Below, one piece after another: positions 27,218 through 35,414 of a stretch of 64,000 nucleotides of DNA; position 1 is the stretch's first letter, and each line of letters begins with the position of its first letter. This DNA comes from Burkholderiaceae bacterium (GTDB lineage Bacteria > Pseudomonadota > Gammaproteobacteria > Burkholderiales > Burkholderiaceae_C). Below the pieces are notes generated by a model. It was not told the DNA's origin and searched no databases. It saw only the letters and a list, made by a program, of their open reading frames with translations. Location: positions 1-64,000 of the forward strand of contig JAEUOU010000003.1 of assembly GCA_016790575.1 (NCBI GenBank). Direction: 5' to 3'. A program made the position numbers and the translations under genes.

Positions 27218-29479
27218 GTGAAATTGCTTGACTCGACGCCTGACGTTTCCACCACCGCCCTGATCAACGGACAAACCGTTCCCGTTGCACCCGGCGAAAC
27301 CCTGCTGGCCGCCGCGCTGCGCCAGGGCATTGCTTTTCCCCACAGTTGCCGCGTCGGCGGCTGCGCCAGCTGCAAGTGCCGGCTGCTTGATGGGCGGGTG
27401 CAGGAGCTGACCGAGACCAGCTACATCCTGTCGGACGAAGATTTCCAACGGCACACCATCCTGGCCTGCCAGAGTGTGCCGCTGACCGATGTGCGCGTTG
27501 AGGTCGATCTGCCGCCTGAGTACGCCGCACACCGCGTGGCGGGGCGGGTGGTCGCGCAGGATCGGCTGACGCCTGACATCAGCTGCCTGAGCGTCACGCT
27601 CGACGAGCCTTTGCCTTACCGTGGCGGGCAGTATGCGTTGATCGGGTTGGCGTCGCTGCCGGGCGTCAGCCGCAGCTATTCCTTCGCCTCGGCGTCGCAG
27701 CCGGACGGTCCGGTCCGTTTTTTTGTGCGCAAGGTGCCCGGCGGCGTGTTTTCGACGCATGTGAACGACCACGATCTGCGGGGCGATGCCGTGACCGTCG
27801 AGGGGCCACACGGCGACTTCTGGCTGCGCCCGTCCGGGGCGCCGATGTTGCTGGTGGCCGGCGGCAGTGGCCTGGCGCCGGTGCTGGCGCTGCTGCAGGA
27901 AGCGGCCGCTGCGGGCGTTGCCCGTTCCGTCACCTTGCTGTTTGGCGCCCGCACGCCTGAAGACCTGTTCGCGCTGGACGAAATTCAGACGCTGGCGCGC
28001 GACTGGCGCGGCAGCTTGCGCTTTGTTCCGGTGCTCTCCGAGGTTCCGCCCGGGGCGGCCTGGTCCGGTGCGCGCGGCCGGGTCACGGAACACATTGCCG
28101 GTCTGCTGGAAGAGGGCGCCCACGCCTATCTGTGCGGCCCGCCCGCCATGATCGACGCGGCGGTTGCGGTCCTGGAGCAGCGGGGCGTGCGCCGCGAACA
28201 CATTCATGCCGATCGCTTCACCACCCGGCAGGACCTGGCAGCCGCCGCCGTCCCGCCGCCGGTTCCGACCGGGGCCCTGGCGGATGAGGCAGCCGCCGAT
28301 GGTGACGCTGCAGGATGGCTGGATTACCTGAAATACGTTCTTTTCCACGCCGTCGGCCTGATGGCGGTGGTCGGCATTCTGGCCGGCGGTGGCTGGGCCA
28401 GCGTGGGCCTGGGGGTGTTCACCGTGTTCTATCTGGTGGGGGATGCCGTTTGCGGCGACGATGTCCGCACACCGCATTTCCGTCACCCCGGCATCCTGAC
28501 CGCGCAGCTGTGGCTTGCCTTGCCCTTGCTGGCCCTGATTGTCTTTTCCGCGCTGTGGAGCGTCAGCCCCGGTGATCCGCTCGGTTTTGGCGCCTGGGTG
28601 ACGGCTTTCACCGGCTACGACGTGGTCGCCGCACGGGCCGCCCGGCCGCCAGGCCATCTTGTGGCATTGTGGCTGCAGACCGGCTTGATGATCGGCATGA
28701 TCGGCACCATCACGGCGCATGAGCTGACGCACCGCACCTGGGACAAGGTGTCGATGCTGGTCGGGCGCTGGCTGCTGGCCTTCAGCTTCGACACCATTTT
28801 CTCGATCGAACACGTCTATGGGCACCACCGGTATGTCTCCACCGAGGGCGACCCGGCCACCGCCCCGCGCGGACGCAACGTCTACCACCACATCGTCGCC
28901 TCCACCGTCGCGGGCAACCTCAGTGCCTGGGCGATTGAAAGCCGGCGCCTGCGCCGCCTGGGTCTGGGCGTGCTGAGCTGGCGCAATGCCGTGATCCGTG
29001 GCCACGGCATGAGCCTGCTGCTGCTGGCCACCGCCTGGGGCATCGGCGGGTGGCGTGCCGCGCTGTTTTTCACCCTGGCCGGCCTGTGGGGCAAGGCGCT
29101 GCTGGAGATCGTCAACTACATGGAGCACTACGGCATGGTGCGCAACCCGGCCACCCCGGTGCAGCCCCGCCATTCGTGGAACACCAACCGGCGCGTCAGT
29201 TCGTGGTCGATGTTCAACCTGACCCGCCATTCGCACCATCACGCGCAGGGCGAAGTGCCGTATCACGCACTGCGGCCCTTCCCCGACGCGCCGATGATGA
29301 TCAGCGGCTACCTCACCACCATCGTCATCGCCCTGATTCCGCCGTTGTGGCATCGGTTGATGACGCCCAAGGTGCTGGCGTGGGACCGCGACTACGCCAC
29401 GGCAGAAGAGCGCGTGCTGGCGGCGGCAGCCAATGCGCGCAGCGGGCTGGCGGCACTGCAGGCTGTGGACGGACGGTGA
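27218..29479 (+). CDS. Ferredoxin - ferredoxin reductase - AlkB-type membrane monooxygenase fusion
   Basis: 753 residues in three parts. Residues ~1-95 form a plant-type [2Fe-2S] ferredoxin (Cys44, 49, 52, 84). Residues ~100-335 form an FAD/NAD reductase (Arg-Ser-Tyr-Ser-Phe flavin motif, Gly-Gly-Ser-Gly-Leu-Ala-Pro, Cys-Gly-Pro-Pro-Ala-Met). After an alanine/proline linker, ~365-753 is a multi-helix di-iron hydroxylase: His-Glu-Leu-Thr-His at 501-505, His-Val-Tyr-Gly-His-His at 532-537, Asn-Tyr-Met-Glu-His, and His671/673/674/675. Such enzymes oxidise alkanes or related terminal methyl groups; here electron supply from NAD(P)H is built in. The start is GTG at 27218, with no ATG in frame before the ferredoxin; it could be slightly further downstream. 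Confidence 0.88.
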   Translation: MKLLDSTPDVSTTALINGQTVPVAPGETLLAAALRQGIAFPHSCRVGGCASCKCRLLDGRVQELTETSYILSDEDFQRHTILACQSVPLTDVRVEVDLPPEYAAHRVAGRVVAQDRLTPDISCLSVTLDEPLPYRGGQYALIGLASLPGVSRSYSFASASQPDGPVRFFVRKVPGGVFSTHVNDHDLRGDAVTVEGPHGDFWLRPSGAPMLLVAGGSGLAPVLALLQEAAAAGVARSVTLLFGARTPEDLFALDEIQTLARDWRGSLRFVPVLSEVPPGAAWSGARGRVTEHIAGLLEEGAHAYLCGPPAMIDAAVAVLEQRGVRREHIHADRFTTRQDLAAAAVPPPVPTGALADEAAADGDAAGWLDYLKYVLFHAVGLMAVVGILAGGGWASVGLGVFTVFYLVGDAVCGDDVRTPHFRHPGILTAQLWLALPLLALIVFSALWSVSPGDPLGFGAWVTAFTGYDVVAARAARPPGHLVALWLQTGLMIGMIGTITAHELTHRTWDKVSMLVGRWLLAFSFDTIFSIEHVYGHHRYVSTEGDPATAPRGRNVYHHIVASTVAGNLSAWAIESRRLRRLGLGVLSWRNAVIRGHGMSLLLLATAWGIGGWRAALFFTLAGLWGKALLEIVNYMEHYGMVRNPATPVQPRHSWNTNRRVSSWSMFNLTRHSHHHAQGEVPYHALRPFPDAPMMISGYLTTIVIALIPPLWHRLMTPKVLAWDRDYATAEERVLAAAANARSGLAALQAVDGR

Positions 29480-29526
29480 CGTCGCATTGCGCCCGATTCC
29501 CGTGGGCTTGTCGATAATCCGCTGGC

Positions 29527-30114
29527 ATGCACTGCCTGAACGCTGCCATGGATGCCCACGCACCGGAACTGCGGGGCTGGGCGCGCCGACGCCTGCCCGA
29601 CGATGCCGCCGCCGACGATCTGGTGCAGGAGGTACTCCTCAGGGCGCTGCGGCAAGGGCCGGGGTTTTGCGCTGTCCGCAATCCGCGCGCCTGGATGTTT
29701 ACCGTTGCCCGTCATCTGCTGGCGGACCAGATGCGGGTTGCGGTCGCGACGGTGGAGTTGCCCGATGACCTGGTGGCCCCGCCGGAGGAGTCGCCCGTCG
29801 TCGACGGCCTGACCGCATGCCTGCCACGTGTGCTGGCCGAACTGGCTCCCGAAGACCGTGACGTCTTGCTGGCTTGCGACTTGCAAGGCATGCGACAGGC
29901 GGACTATGCCCGCACGCGCGGCTTGGGCTTGAGCGCGGCCAAATCCCGGCTCCAGCGGGCGCGCTTGCGCCTGAAGTCCCACATGGCCAAGGTCTGCCAG
30001 GTTCGGCTGGACGACCAAGGGCGGGTGGAAGACTTCGTGCCACGACCTCCCGCAGTTTCCCAGGCCGCCCCGATGCCCGATCAGACGCCTCCGGCGTCGT
30101 CTGGCGTACTATGA
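29527..30114 (+). CDS. ECF-type RNA polymerase sigma factor (SigZ-like)
   Basis: 195 residues. Region 2 is seen in Ala-Ala-Asp-Asp-Leu-Val-Gln-Glu-Val-Leu-Leu-Arg-Ala-Leu and Asn-Pro-Arg-Ala-Trp-Met-Phe-Thr-Val-Ala-Arg; region 4 in Leu-Ala-Pro-Glu-Asp-Arg-Asp-Val-Leu-Leu and Gly-Leu-Ser-Ala-Ala-Lys-Ser-Arg-Leu-Gln-Arg-Ala. A ~45-residue tail containing one cysteine and proline-rich sequence follows. No anti-sigma gene is next to it. It lies 47 bp after the AlkB fusion and before the permease operon, so it may control one or the other. Confidence 0.86.
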   Translation: MHCLNAAMDAHAPELRGWARRRLPDDAAADDLVQEVLLRALRQGPGFCAVRNPRAWMFTVARHLLADQMRVAVATVELPDDLVAPPEESPVVDGLTACLPRVLAELAPEDRDVLLACDLQGMRQADYARTRGLGLSAAKSRLQRARLRLKSHMAKVCQVRLDDQGRVEDFVPRPPAVSQAAPMPDQTPPASSGVL

Positions 30115-30119
30115 TTTAT

Positions 30120-30151
30120 ATAGCTGAAGGCGACCTTTTTACGCTGGGTAT
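30120..30151 (+). repeat. 32-bp dispersed repeat, copy 6 (intergenic)
   Basis: Matches the majority sequence at 28 of 32 positions. It begins six bases after the sigma factor stop codon and ends about 49 bp before the permease start. Confidence 0.9.
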
Positions 30152-30199
30152 GGGGGTTTTGAGGCATTTTTTTCTTCCGGGCGGCGTCTTTTCGGCCGG

Positions 30200-31267
30200 A
30201 TGAACGTCTTCCGTGGCATGCAAATGGCTGTTTCTTTCCTCCGGCACGCGATGGGCCGGTCGCCGGGCGGGTTCCTGCTGGTGGCGGCACTGGTCTGGTG
30301 GGGCCTGTACCAGACGCTGGTTCCACTGTCGGAAGCGCTGGTAAACGTGCTTCCGGTTGACCGGCAGACCTCTTTGGGCAGCGCGTTGCAGTTCTTTTTC
30401 TACGACACCCCCAAGGTGTTGCTGCTGTTGACCGGGGTGGTGTTTGTCATGGGGATGATCAACACCTGGTTCACCCCCGAACGCACCCGGTCTTTGCTGG
30501 CCGGCCGCTCCCACGGTCTGGCCAACGGTCTGGCGTCGGCGCTGGGCGCGGTCACGCCATTTTGTTCATGCTCTTCGGTGCCGCTGTTCATCGGCTTCGT
30601 GCAAGCCGGCGTGCCGCTGGGGGTGACGTTTTCCTTTCTGATCACGGCGCCCCTGGTGGATACGGTGGCCTTGACCCTTCTGTTTTCACTGTTTGGCTGG
30701 AAGGTGGCGCTGCTCTACCTGGGTTTTGGCATGTTGCTGGGTATCGTGGCCGGGCTGATCCTGGGCGCGATGAAGCTGGAGCGCCATCTGGAAGACTGGG
30801 TACGCGACATGCCGCAGGTGTCATCGGACCTGCAAGACCAGCAGCTGAGCCTGGGCGACCGGGTGGAGGCGGGCATGGCCTCGGTACGCGAAATTGTCGG
30901 CAAGGTCTGGCCGTATGTGCTGGTCGGCATTGCGGTGGGGGCGGGCATCCACGGCTATGTGCCGGCCGAGTTCCTGGCCTCTTTCATGGGCAAAGACGCG
31001 GCCTGGTGGTCCGTGCCACTGGCGGTGCTGATGGGGATCCCCATGTATGCCAACACGGCTGGCATCCTGCCGGTGATCGAGGCGCTGACCGCCAAGGGCG
31101 CTGCCATGGGCACGGCGCTGGCCTTCATGATGAGTGTGGTGGGGCTTTCACTGCCCGAACTGATCATCCTGCGCAAGGTGCTCAAACTGCGGCTGATCGG
31201 GATTTTTGTGTCCATCGTCGCCACCGGCATCCTGGCGGTCGGTTTTCTGTTCAATGTCGTGCTGTGA
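30200..31267 (+). CDS. arsP: ArsP-like permease (DUF318 family), probable organoarsenical exporter
   Basis: 355 residues with about 8-9 membrane helices in two similar halves joined by a charged cytoplasmic loop (about 190-235). The family hallmark Thr-Pro-Phe-Cys-Ser-Cys-Ser-Ser-Val-Pro (Cys122, Cys124) is intact, and the second half has Met-Gly-Ile-Pro-Met-Tyr-Ala-Asn. ArsP proteins export trivalent methyl- and aromatic arsenicals; other family members are uncharacterised. Neighbouring thiol-redox genes and the convergent ars operon, including arsI, support an arsenic role, but this is inference. Confidence 0.82.
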   Translation: MNVFRGMQMAVSFLRHAMGRSPGGFLLVAALVWWGLYQTLVPLSEALVNVLPVDRQTSLGSALQFFFYDTPKVLLLLTGVVFVMGMINTWFTPERTRSLLAGRSHGLANGLASALGAVTPFCSCSSVPLFIGFVQAGVPLGVTFSFLITAPLVDTVALTLLFSLFGWKVALLYLGFGMLLGIVAGLILGAMKLERHLEDWVRDMPQVSSDLQDQQLSLGDRVEAGMASVREIVGKVWPYVLVGIAVGAGIHGYVPAEFLASFMGKDAAWWSVPLAVLMGIPMYANTAGILPVIEALTAKGAAMGTALAFMMSVVGLSLPELIILRKVLKLRLIGIFVSIVATGILAVGFLFNVVL

Positions 31268-31326
31268 GCGCCTGCGCCGGTTCAACTTTTTTCCCCTGCT
31301 GGAGATTCCTCCCGAGGTTCCCTGAC

Positions 31327-32253
31327 TTGAATTTCATCCGGCAACTCGCCATCGCCACCCTGGTCTGCACCCTGGCGTGGAATGCCCATGCGCTGGACGT
31401 GAAGTTTCAAGCGGTGGCACCCGATGTGTATGCCTTTGTGGGCGACACCGAAGGCCGCACCTACGAGAACGAAGCGCTCAACGCCAATATCGGCCTGGTG
31501 GTGACACCAGCCGGCGCGGTGCTCATCGATTCAGGCGCTACCTTCCAGAGTGCCCGCCAGATTGCCGCTGCGGCGCAAAAGGTGACCGCGCAGCCGATCC
31601 GGTGGGTCATCAACACCGGAGGACAAGACCACCGCTGGATGGGCAATGGCTACTTCAGGGCACACGGCGCCGAAATCATCGCGCACGCCCAGGCCGAGGC
31701 CGACATGAAAGCCCGCGGCCCCGAGCAACTGGCCGCCAACACCCCGGTGCTCAAGGAAAAGATCGAAGGCACGGAGATCACCCTGCCGACACGCTGGCTC
31801 AAGGACGCCGACACCGCACTGAACCTGGGGGGCGTGAGCGTGCAGGTGCTGTACCGGGGCGGCGGCCACACCCCGGGTGACAGCATGGTCTGGTTGCCCC
31901 AGACCGGGGTGGTTTTCGCCGGCGACGTGGTCTATGTCGATCGCATCCTGGGACTGCACCCCGTCAGCAAGACCCGCACCTGGGTCAAATCCTTCGAAGC
32001 GCTCGAATCGCTGGCGCCGAAGGTGGTGGTGCCCGGTCACGGCCGCGTGACCACGCTGGCCCAGGCACAGAAGGACACCGGCAGTCTGCTCAAGGCCCTG
32101 CGCGCCCACATGGGCAAGGCGGTGGAAGCCGGCACGGACATCAGCGCCGCGGTCAGGAGCTTCGACGCCGCCCCCTACCGGCACCTCAAACATGTGGAAG
32201 TCTGGCTGCCCCAGCTGGCCAACCGCACTTATCTGGAAATGGAACAGGAGTAA
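31327..32253 (+). CDS. Secreted metallo-beta-lactamase-fold protein with altered metal motif
   Basis: 308 residues. The TTG at 31327 is preceded by GAGG and starts a clear signal peptide ending near Ala-His-Ala; there is no suitable ATG. The fold is recognisable from Gly-Ala-Val-Leu-Ile-Asp-Ser-Gly, Gly-Gly-Gly-His-Thr-Pro-Gly-Asp, Phe-Ala-Gly-Asp-Val-Val and Val-Pro-Gly-His-Gly. The usual His-x-His-x-Asp-His motif reads Thr-Gly-Gly-Gln-Asp-His, so the first two histidines are missing and a mononuclear or altered site is expected. I recall this variant in a periplasmic subfamily of unknown substrate. It lies between the permease and thiol-redox genes. Confidence 0.8.
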   Translation: MNFIRQLAIATLVCTLAWNAHALDVKFQAVAPDVYAFVGDTEGRTYENEALNANIGLVVTPAGAVLIDSGATFQSARQIAAAAQKVTAQPIRWVINTGGQDHRWMGNGYFRAHGAEIIAHAQAEADMKARGPEQLAANTPVLKEKIEGTEITLPTRWLKDADTALNLGGVSVQVLYRGGGHTPGDSMVWLPQTGVVFAGDVVYVDRILGLHPVSKTRTWVKSFEALESLAPKVVVPGHGRVTTLAQAQKDTGSLLKALRAHMGKAVEAGTDISAAVRSFDAAPYRHLKHVEVWLPQLANRTYLEMEQE

Positions 32254-32256
32254 GAC

Positions 32257-32490
32257 ATGGACATCAAGGTTCTGGGCACCGGCTGTGCCAACTGCAAGCG
32301 GACCGTCGCGCTGGTCGATGACGTGGCGCGCGAAAGCGGCGTGGCTTTTACGCTGGAGAAGGTGGAAGACATTCGCGCCATCATGGGCTACGGTGTCATG
32401 TCCACCCCGGCCGTGGTGGTGGACGGCAAGGTGGTGCACGCCGGCGGCGTACCAGCGCGCGAGAAAATTGCTCAGTGGTTTGCCGCCTGA
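32257..32490 (+). CDS. Mini-thioredoxin (redox-active disulfide protein)
   Basis: 77 residues, cytoplasmic. Cys10-Ala-Asn-Cys13 in Gly-Thr-Gly-Cys is the redox site, and Met-Ser-Thr-Pro-Ala-Val-Val-Val contains the cis-proline loop of the thioredoxin fold. This small family is often encoded beside DUF318/ArsP permeases. The ATG follows an AGGAG and lies three bases after the previous stop, so it is in the same operon. Confidence 0.87.
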   Translation: MDIKVLGTGCANCKRTVALVDDVARESGVAFTLEKVEDIRAIMGYGVMSTPAVVVDGKVVHAGGVPAREKIAQWFAA

Positions 32491-32496
32491 TGGGCG

Positions 32497-33702
32497 ATGA
32501 CCGGCGGTCAACCGATGGCATGCCGTCCCTGGCTGATACGGACAAGGCGCCGATGGGTGCAGGCGCTGCTTTGCTTGCTCTGCGCCATGACCCTGACCCT
32601 CACCGGGACGTCGGTCAATGCCGCAACCGCGGCCGGTCCGGGTGCGGCTGCGCCAGTGCTGGAGGTGTTCGTCCGCGCTGACTGCCCGCACTGTGCCGCG
32701 GCCAAAGCCTACCTGCCCACCCTGGCTGACCGGCACCCGGGTCTGGTGGTGCTGCTGCGGCCCGTGGATGAAGACCCGGCGGCGCGCGACGAACTCAGCC
32801 GTCGGGCGCGGGAGGGCGGGTTCTGGCCGCCCGGCGTGCCGACTTTCTTCTATCAGGGCCGGGTCCTGGTCGGCTTCGCCGATGCGGGCAGCTCCGGGCC
32901 GGAGCTTGAGCGGCTGCTGGCACCCCCGGCAGCTCTGCCGGCGGCGGTCAGCCCGGCGCCCGGCCAGCTGGCCGCCGGCCGCTGGGGCCGCCTGAGCCTG
33001 TCGGAGCTCGGCTTGCCGCTGTTCACGCTTGCGGTCGGTCTGCTCGATGGCTTCAACCCCTGCGCCATGTGGGTGCTGCTGTTCCTGCTGTCTCTGCTGG
33101 TTCACCTGCGGGACCGCCGGCGCATGGCGATGATCGCCGGCACCTTCGTGCTAGTCAGTGGCGCGGTGTATTACGCCTTCCTGGCGGCCTGGCTGAACGT
33201 TTTTCTTGCGGTCGGGCTGACCGCTGCCGTGCGAATCGCGCTCGCGCTGGTTGCGCTGGGCATGGCAACGGTGCACCTCAAGGACTTTCTGGTCGGGCTG
33301 CGCGGGCCTTCGCTGTCGATTCCGGACACGGCAAAACCTGGGCTGTACGCGCGCATGCGCGCTGTCATGCAGGCGCGATCACTGCCGCTGGCGCTGGCGG
33401 GGGTGGCGGCATTGGCCGTTGTGGTCAATTTCATTGAACTGCTGTGTACCGCGGGCCTGCCGGCGATGTACACCGCCATCCTGACCCAGCAGGGGCTGTC
33501 CCCGACGGCGCATTACGCCTACCTGGCGCTCTATATCCTGGGTTACATCGCCGACGACAGTCTGATGGTGGCCCTGGCCGTGATCGCCCTGAGCCAGCGC
33601 AAACTCGACGAGGGCGCCGGCCGCTGGCTCAAAGGCGTCAGCGGGGTGGTGATGCTGCTGCTCGGGCTGGTGATGCTGCTGCGGCCGCAGTGGCTGCTGT
33701 AG
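32497..33702 (+). CDS. Thioredoxin-like domain fused to CcdA/DsbD-type membrane electron carrier
   Basis: 401 residues. After an N-terminal signal/anchor (about 20-43) comes a periplasmic thioredoxin/glutaredoxin-like domain with Cys63-Pro-His-Cys66 and Gly-Val-Pro-Thr-Phe. Residues ~165-400 form about six helices of the CcdA/DsbD type with two conserved cysteines, Cys189 (Phe-Asn-Pro-Cys-Ala-Met-Trp) and Cys317 (Glu-Leu-Leu-Cys-Thr-Ala-Gly). It should carry reducing electrons from cytoplasmic thiols across the membrane to its own periplasmic domain. It begins seven bases after the mini-thioredoxin gene, which could be the cytoplasmic donor. Confidence 0.83.
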   Translation: MTGGQPMACRPWLIRTRRRWVQALLCLLCAMTLTLTGTSVNAATAAGPGAAAPVLEVFVRADCPHCAAAKAYLPTLADRHPGLVVLLRPVDEDPAARDELSRRAREGGFWPPGVPTFFYQGRVLVGFADAGSSGPELERLLAPPAALPAAVSPAPGQLAAGRWGRLSLSELGLPLFTLAVGLLDGFNPCAMWVLLFLLSLLVHLRDRRRMAMIAGTFVLVSGAVYYAFLAAWLNVFLAVGLTAAVRIALALVALGMATVHLKDFLVGLRGPSLSIPDTAKPGLYARMRAVMQARSLPLALAGVAALAVVVNFIELLCTAGLPAMYTAILTQQGLSPTAHYAYLALYILGYIADDSLMVALAVIALSQRKLDEGAGRWLKGVSGVVMLLLGLVMLLRPQWLL

Positions 33703-33754
33703 GAGGCTGCGGCGGGAGGGCGGCTCGGCGGGTGTTTTTCTTGATATGAAAAAC

Positions 33755-33786
33755 AGAGCGGTAAACGACCGTTTTACGCTGGGTAT
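33755..33786 (+). repeat. 32-bp dispersed repeat, copy 7 (between convergent operons)
   Basis: Matches the majority sequence at 27 of 32 positions, with intact ACGCTGGGTAT end. It lies between the end of the permease operon and the end of acr3, so it separates the two halves of the arsenic island. Confidence 0.9.
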
Positions 33787-33831
33787 GGCGGAATTCGACG
33801 TGAAATCCGGCCGCCAAGGCCCCGGTGGTGG

Positions 33832-34854
33832 CTATCCGTCCGTCTGAGCGGGCTGGCGGGCGTTGATCCACGCCACCAGGGACAGCATCACCGGCACCTC
33901 CACCAGCACCCCGACCACAGTGGCCAGTGCGGCCCCCGAATGCAGCCCAAACAGCGAAATTGCCACCGCCACCGCCAGTTCGAAAAAATTCGATGTGCCG
34001 ATCAGGCAGGCCGGCGCGGCGATGCCGTGGGGCAATCTGAGCCAGCGTGCGCCCCACCAGCCGATGAAAAAGATGCCATAGGTCTGGATCAGCAGCGGCA
34101 CCGCGATGAGGCCGATCACCAGCGGCCGCTGGATGATGGTTTCCGCCTGGAAGCCGAACAGCAGCACCACGGTGGCGATCAGTCCGACAACCGACCAGGG
34201 CTTGAGCTGCCGCACAAAAGCGGCCACCGCCGGGTTGCCGCCTTGCCGATGCAATGCCTGGCGCGTCATCACCCCGGCGGCCAGCGGCAGCACCACGTAG
34301 AGCACGGTGGACAGCAGCAGCGTCTGCCATGGCACGGTCAGGTCGGTCACGCCGAGCAGCAAGGCGGCGATCGGGGCGAAGGCAAAGACCATGATCAGGT
34401 CGTTCACCGACACCTGCACCAGGGTGTAGTTGGGATCACCCCGGGTGAGCTGGCTCCAGACAAACACCATCGCGGTGCAGGGGGCCACGCCCAGCAAGAT
34501 CATGCCGGCGATGTATTCGCTGGCCGACTGTGGATCGACCCAGTCAGCGAACAGGTAGCGAAAAAACAGCACGCCCAGTGCTGCCATGGTGAAAGGCTTG
34601 ATCAGCCAGTTGATGACCACGGTCAGCAGCAGACCCTGCGGACGTTTGCCGACGTCACGCACGGCGGCAAAGTCGATCTGGATCATCATCGGGTAGATCA
34701 TGACCCAGATCAGCACGGCAACCACCAGGTTGACGTGCGCGTACTCCACGGCCGCAAGGGCGGCAAAGGCGCCGGGCGCCAGGAGGCCCAGGCCCACGCC
34801 GGCCGCAATGCCCAGGCCGACCCAGACGGTGAGAAAACGCTCGAACAGTCCCAT
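33832..34854 (-). CDS. acr3: ACR3-family arsenite efflux permease
   Basis: 340 residues with about ten membrane helices. The family motif [13 protein letters not shown] contains the cysteine known to be needed for As(III) transport, and the second half has [10 protein letters not shown]. It extrudes As(OH)3 using the membrane potential. The ATG at 34854 gives the normal N-terminus; the frame is open upstream only across the arsC end. It is the last gene of the minus-strand ars operon, 20 bp after arsC. Confidence 0.93.
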   Translation of the reverse strand: MGLFERFLTVWVGLGIAAGVGLGLLAPGAFAALAAVEYAHVNLVVAVLIWVMIYPMMIQIDFAAVRDVGKRPQGLLLTVVINWLIKPFTMAALGVLFFRYLFADWVDPQSASEYIAGMILLGVAPCTAMVFVWSQLTRGDPNYTLVQVSVNDLIMVFAFAPIAALLLGVTDLTVPWQTLLLSTVLYVVLPLAAGVMTRQALHRQGGNPAVAAFVRQLKPWSVVGLIATVVLLFGFQAETIIQRPLVIGLIAVPLLIQTYGIFFIGWWGARWLRLPHGIAAPACLIGTSNFFELAVAVAISLFGLHSGAALATVVGVLVEVPVMLSLVAWINARQPAQTDG

Positions 34855-34874
34855 GCGGGCAGCGTACCGGATTT

Positions 34875-35387
34875 TCAGAGGGTGTCGGGCAGGGCCAGGC
34901 CGATTTTCTCGACCTCCTGCGTCAGCGCCAGCCGGCTGAGCTTGTCGATGGGCAGGCACAGCAGCAGCGAAATCCGGCGCGACAAGACCGAGAACGCGTC
35001 GGCGAACGCGCGCTGTACCCTGGCATCGTCACCGCGCACGGCAGCCGGGTCCGGTACGCCCCAATGCGCCGAAATCGGCTGACCGGGCCAGACCGGGCAG
35101 GCCTCGGCTGCCGCCTGGTCGCAGACGGTGAAGACGAAGTCCATGACCGGGGCCTGCGGCGCAGCAAATTCATCCCAGCTCTTGCTGCGCAGTCCGTCGG
35201 TTCGGTAGTGGTTGCGTTGCAGCAGCGCCATGGCGTGGGGGTTGACCTGGCCGACAGCCTGGCTGCCGGCGCTGAAGGCTCGCATGCGCCCGGCGGACTG
35301 GGCGTTCATGATGGCTTCGGCCATGATGCTGCGCGCCGAGTTTCCGGTGCACAGAAACAGCACGTTGTGGATCTTGGGGGCGTTCAT
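34875..35387 (-). CDS. arsC: Arsenate reductase, low-molecular-weight phosphatase type
   Basis: 170 residues. The phosphatase-like P-loop Cys13-Thr-Gly-Asn-Ser-Ala-Arg-Ser is near the N-terminus, and Cys-Asp-x5-Ala-Cys-Pro-Val-Trp-Pro-Gly supplies the two resolving cysteines of the thioredoxin-coupled class. It reduces As(V) to As(III), which Acr3 then exports. The C-terminal extension is longer than in the ~140-residue enzymes. Confidence 0.93.
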   Translation of the reverse strand: MNAPKIHNVLFLCTGNSARSIMAEAIMNAQSAGRMRAFSAGSQAVGQVNPHAMALLQRNHYRTDGLRSKSWDEFAAPQAPVMDFVFTVCDQAAAEACPVWPGQPISAHWGVPDPAAVRGDDARVQRAFADAFSVLSRRISLLLCLPIDKLSRLALTQEVEKIGLALPDTL

Positions 35388-35414
35388 TCGGTTTCCTTTT
35401 TCGGGGGTGAAGGG

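Noticed and set aside
30562-31326. Extended reading frame joining the permease region to the MBL-fold protein
   Set aside because: The upstream 255 codons are in another frame of the permease gene; the signal peptide and GAGG site define the TTG start at 31327.
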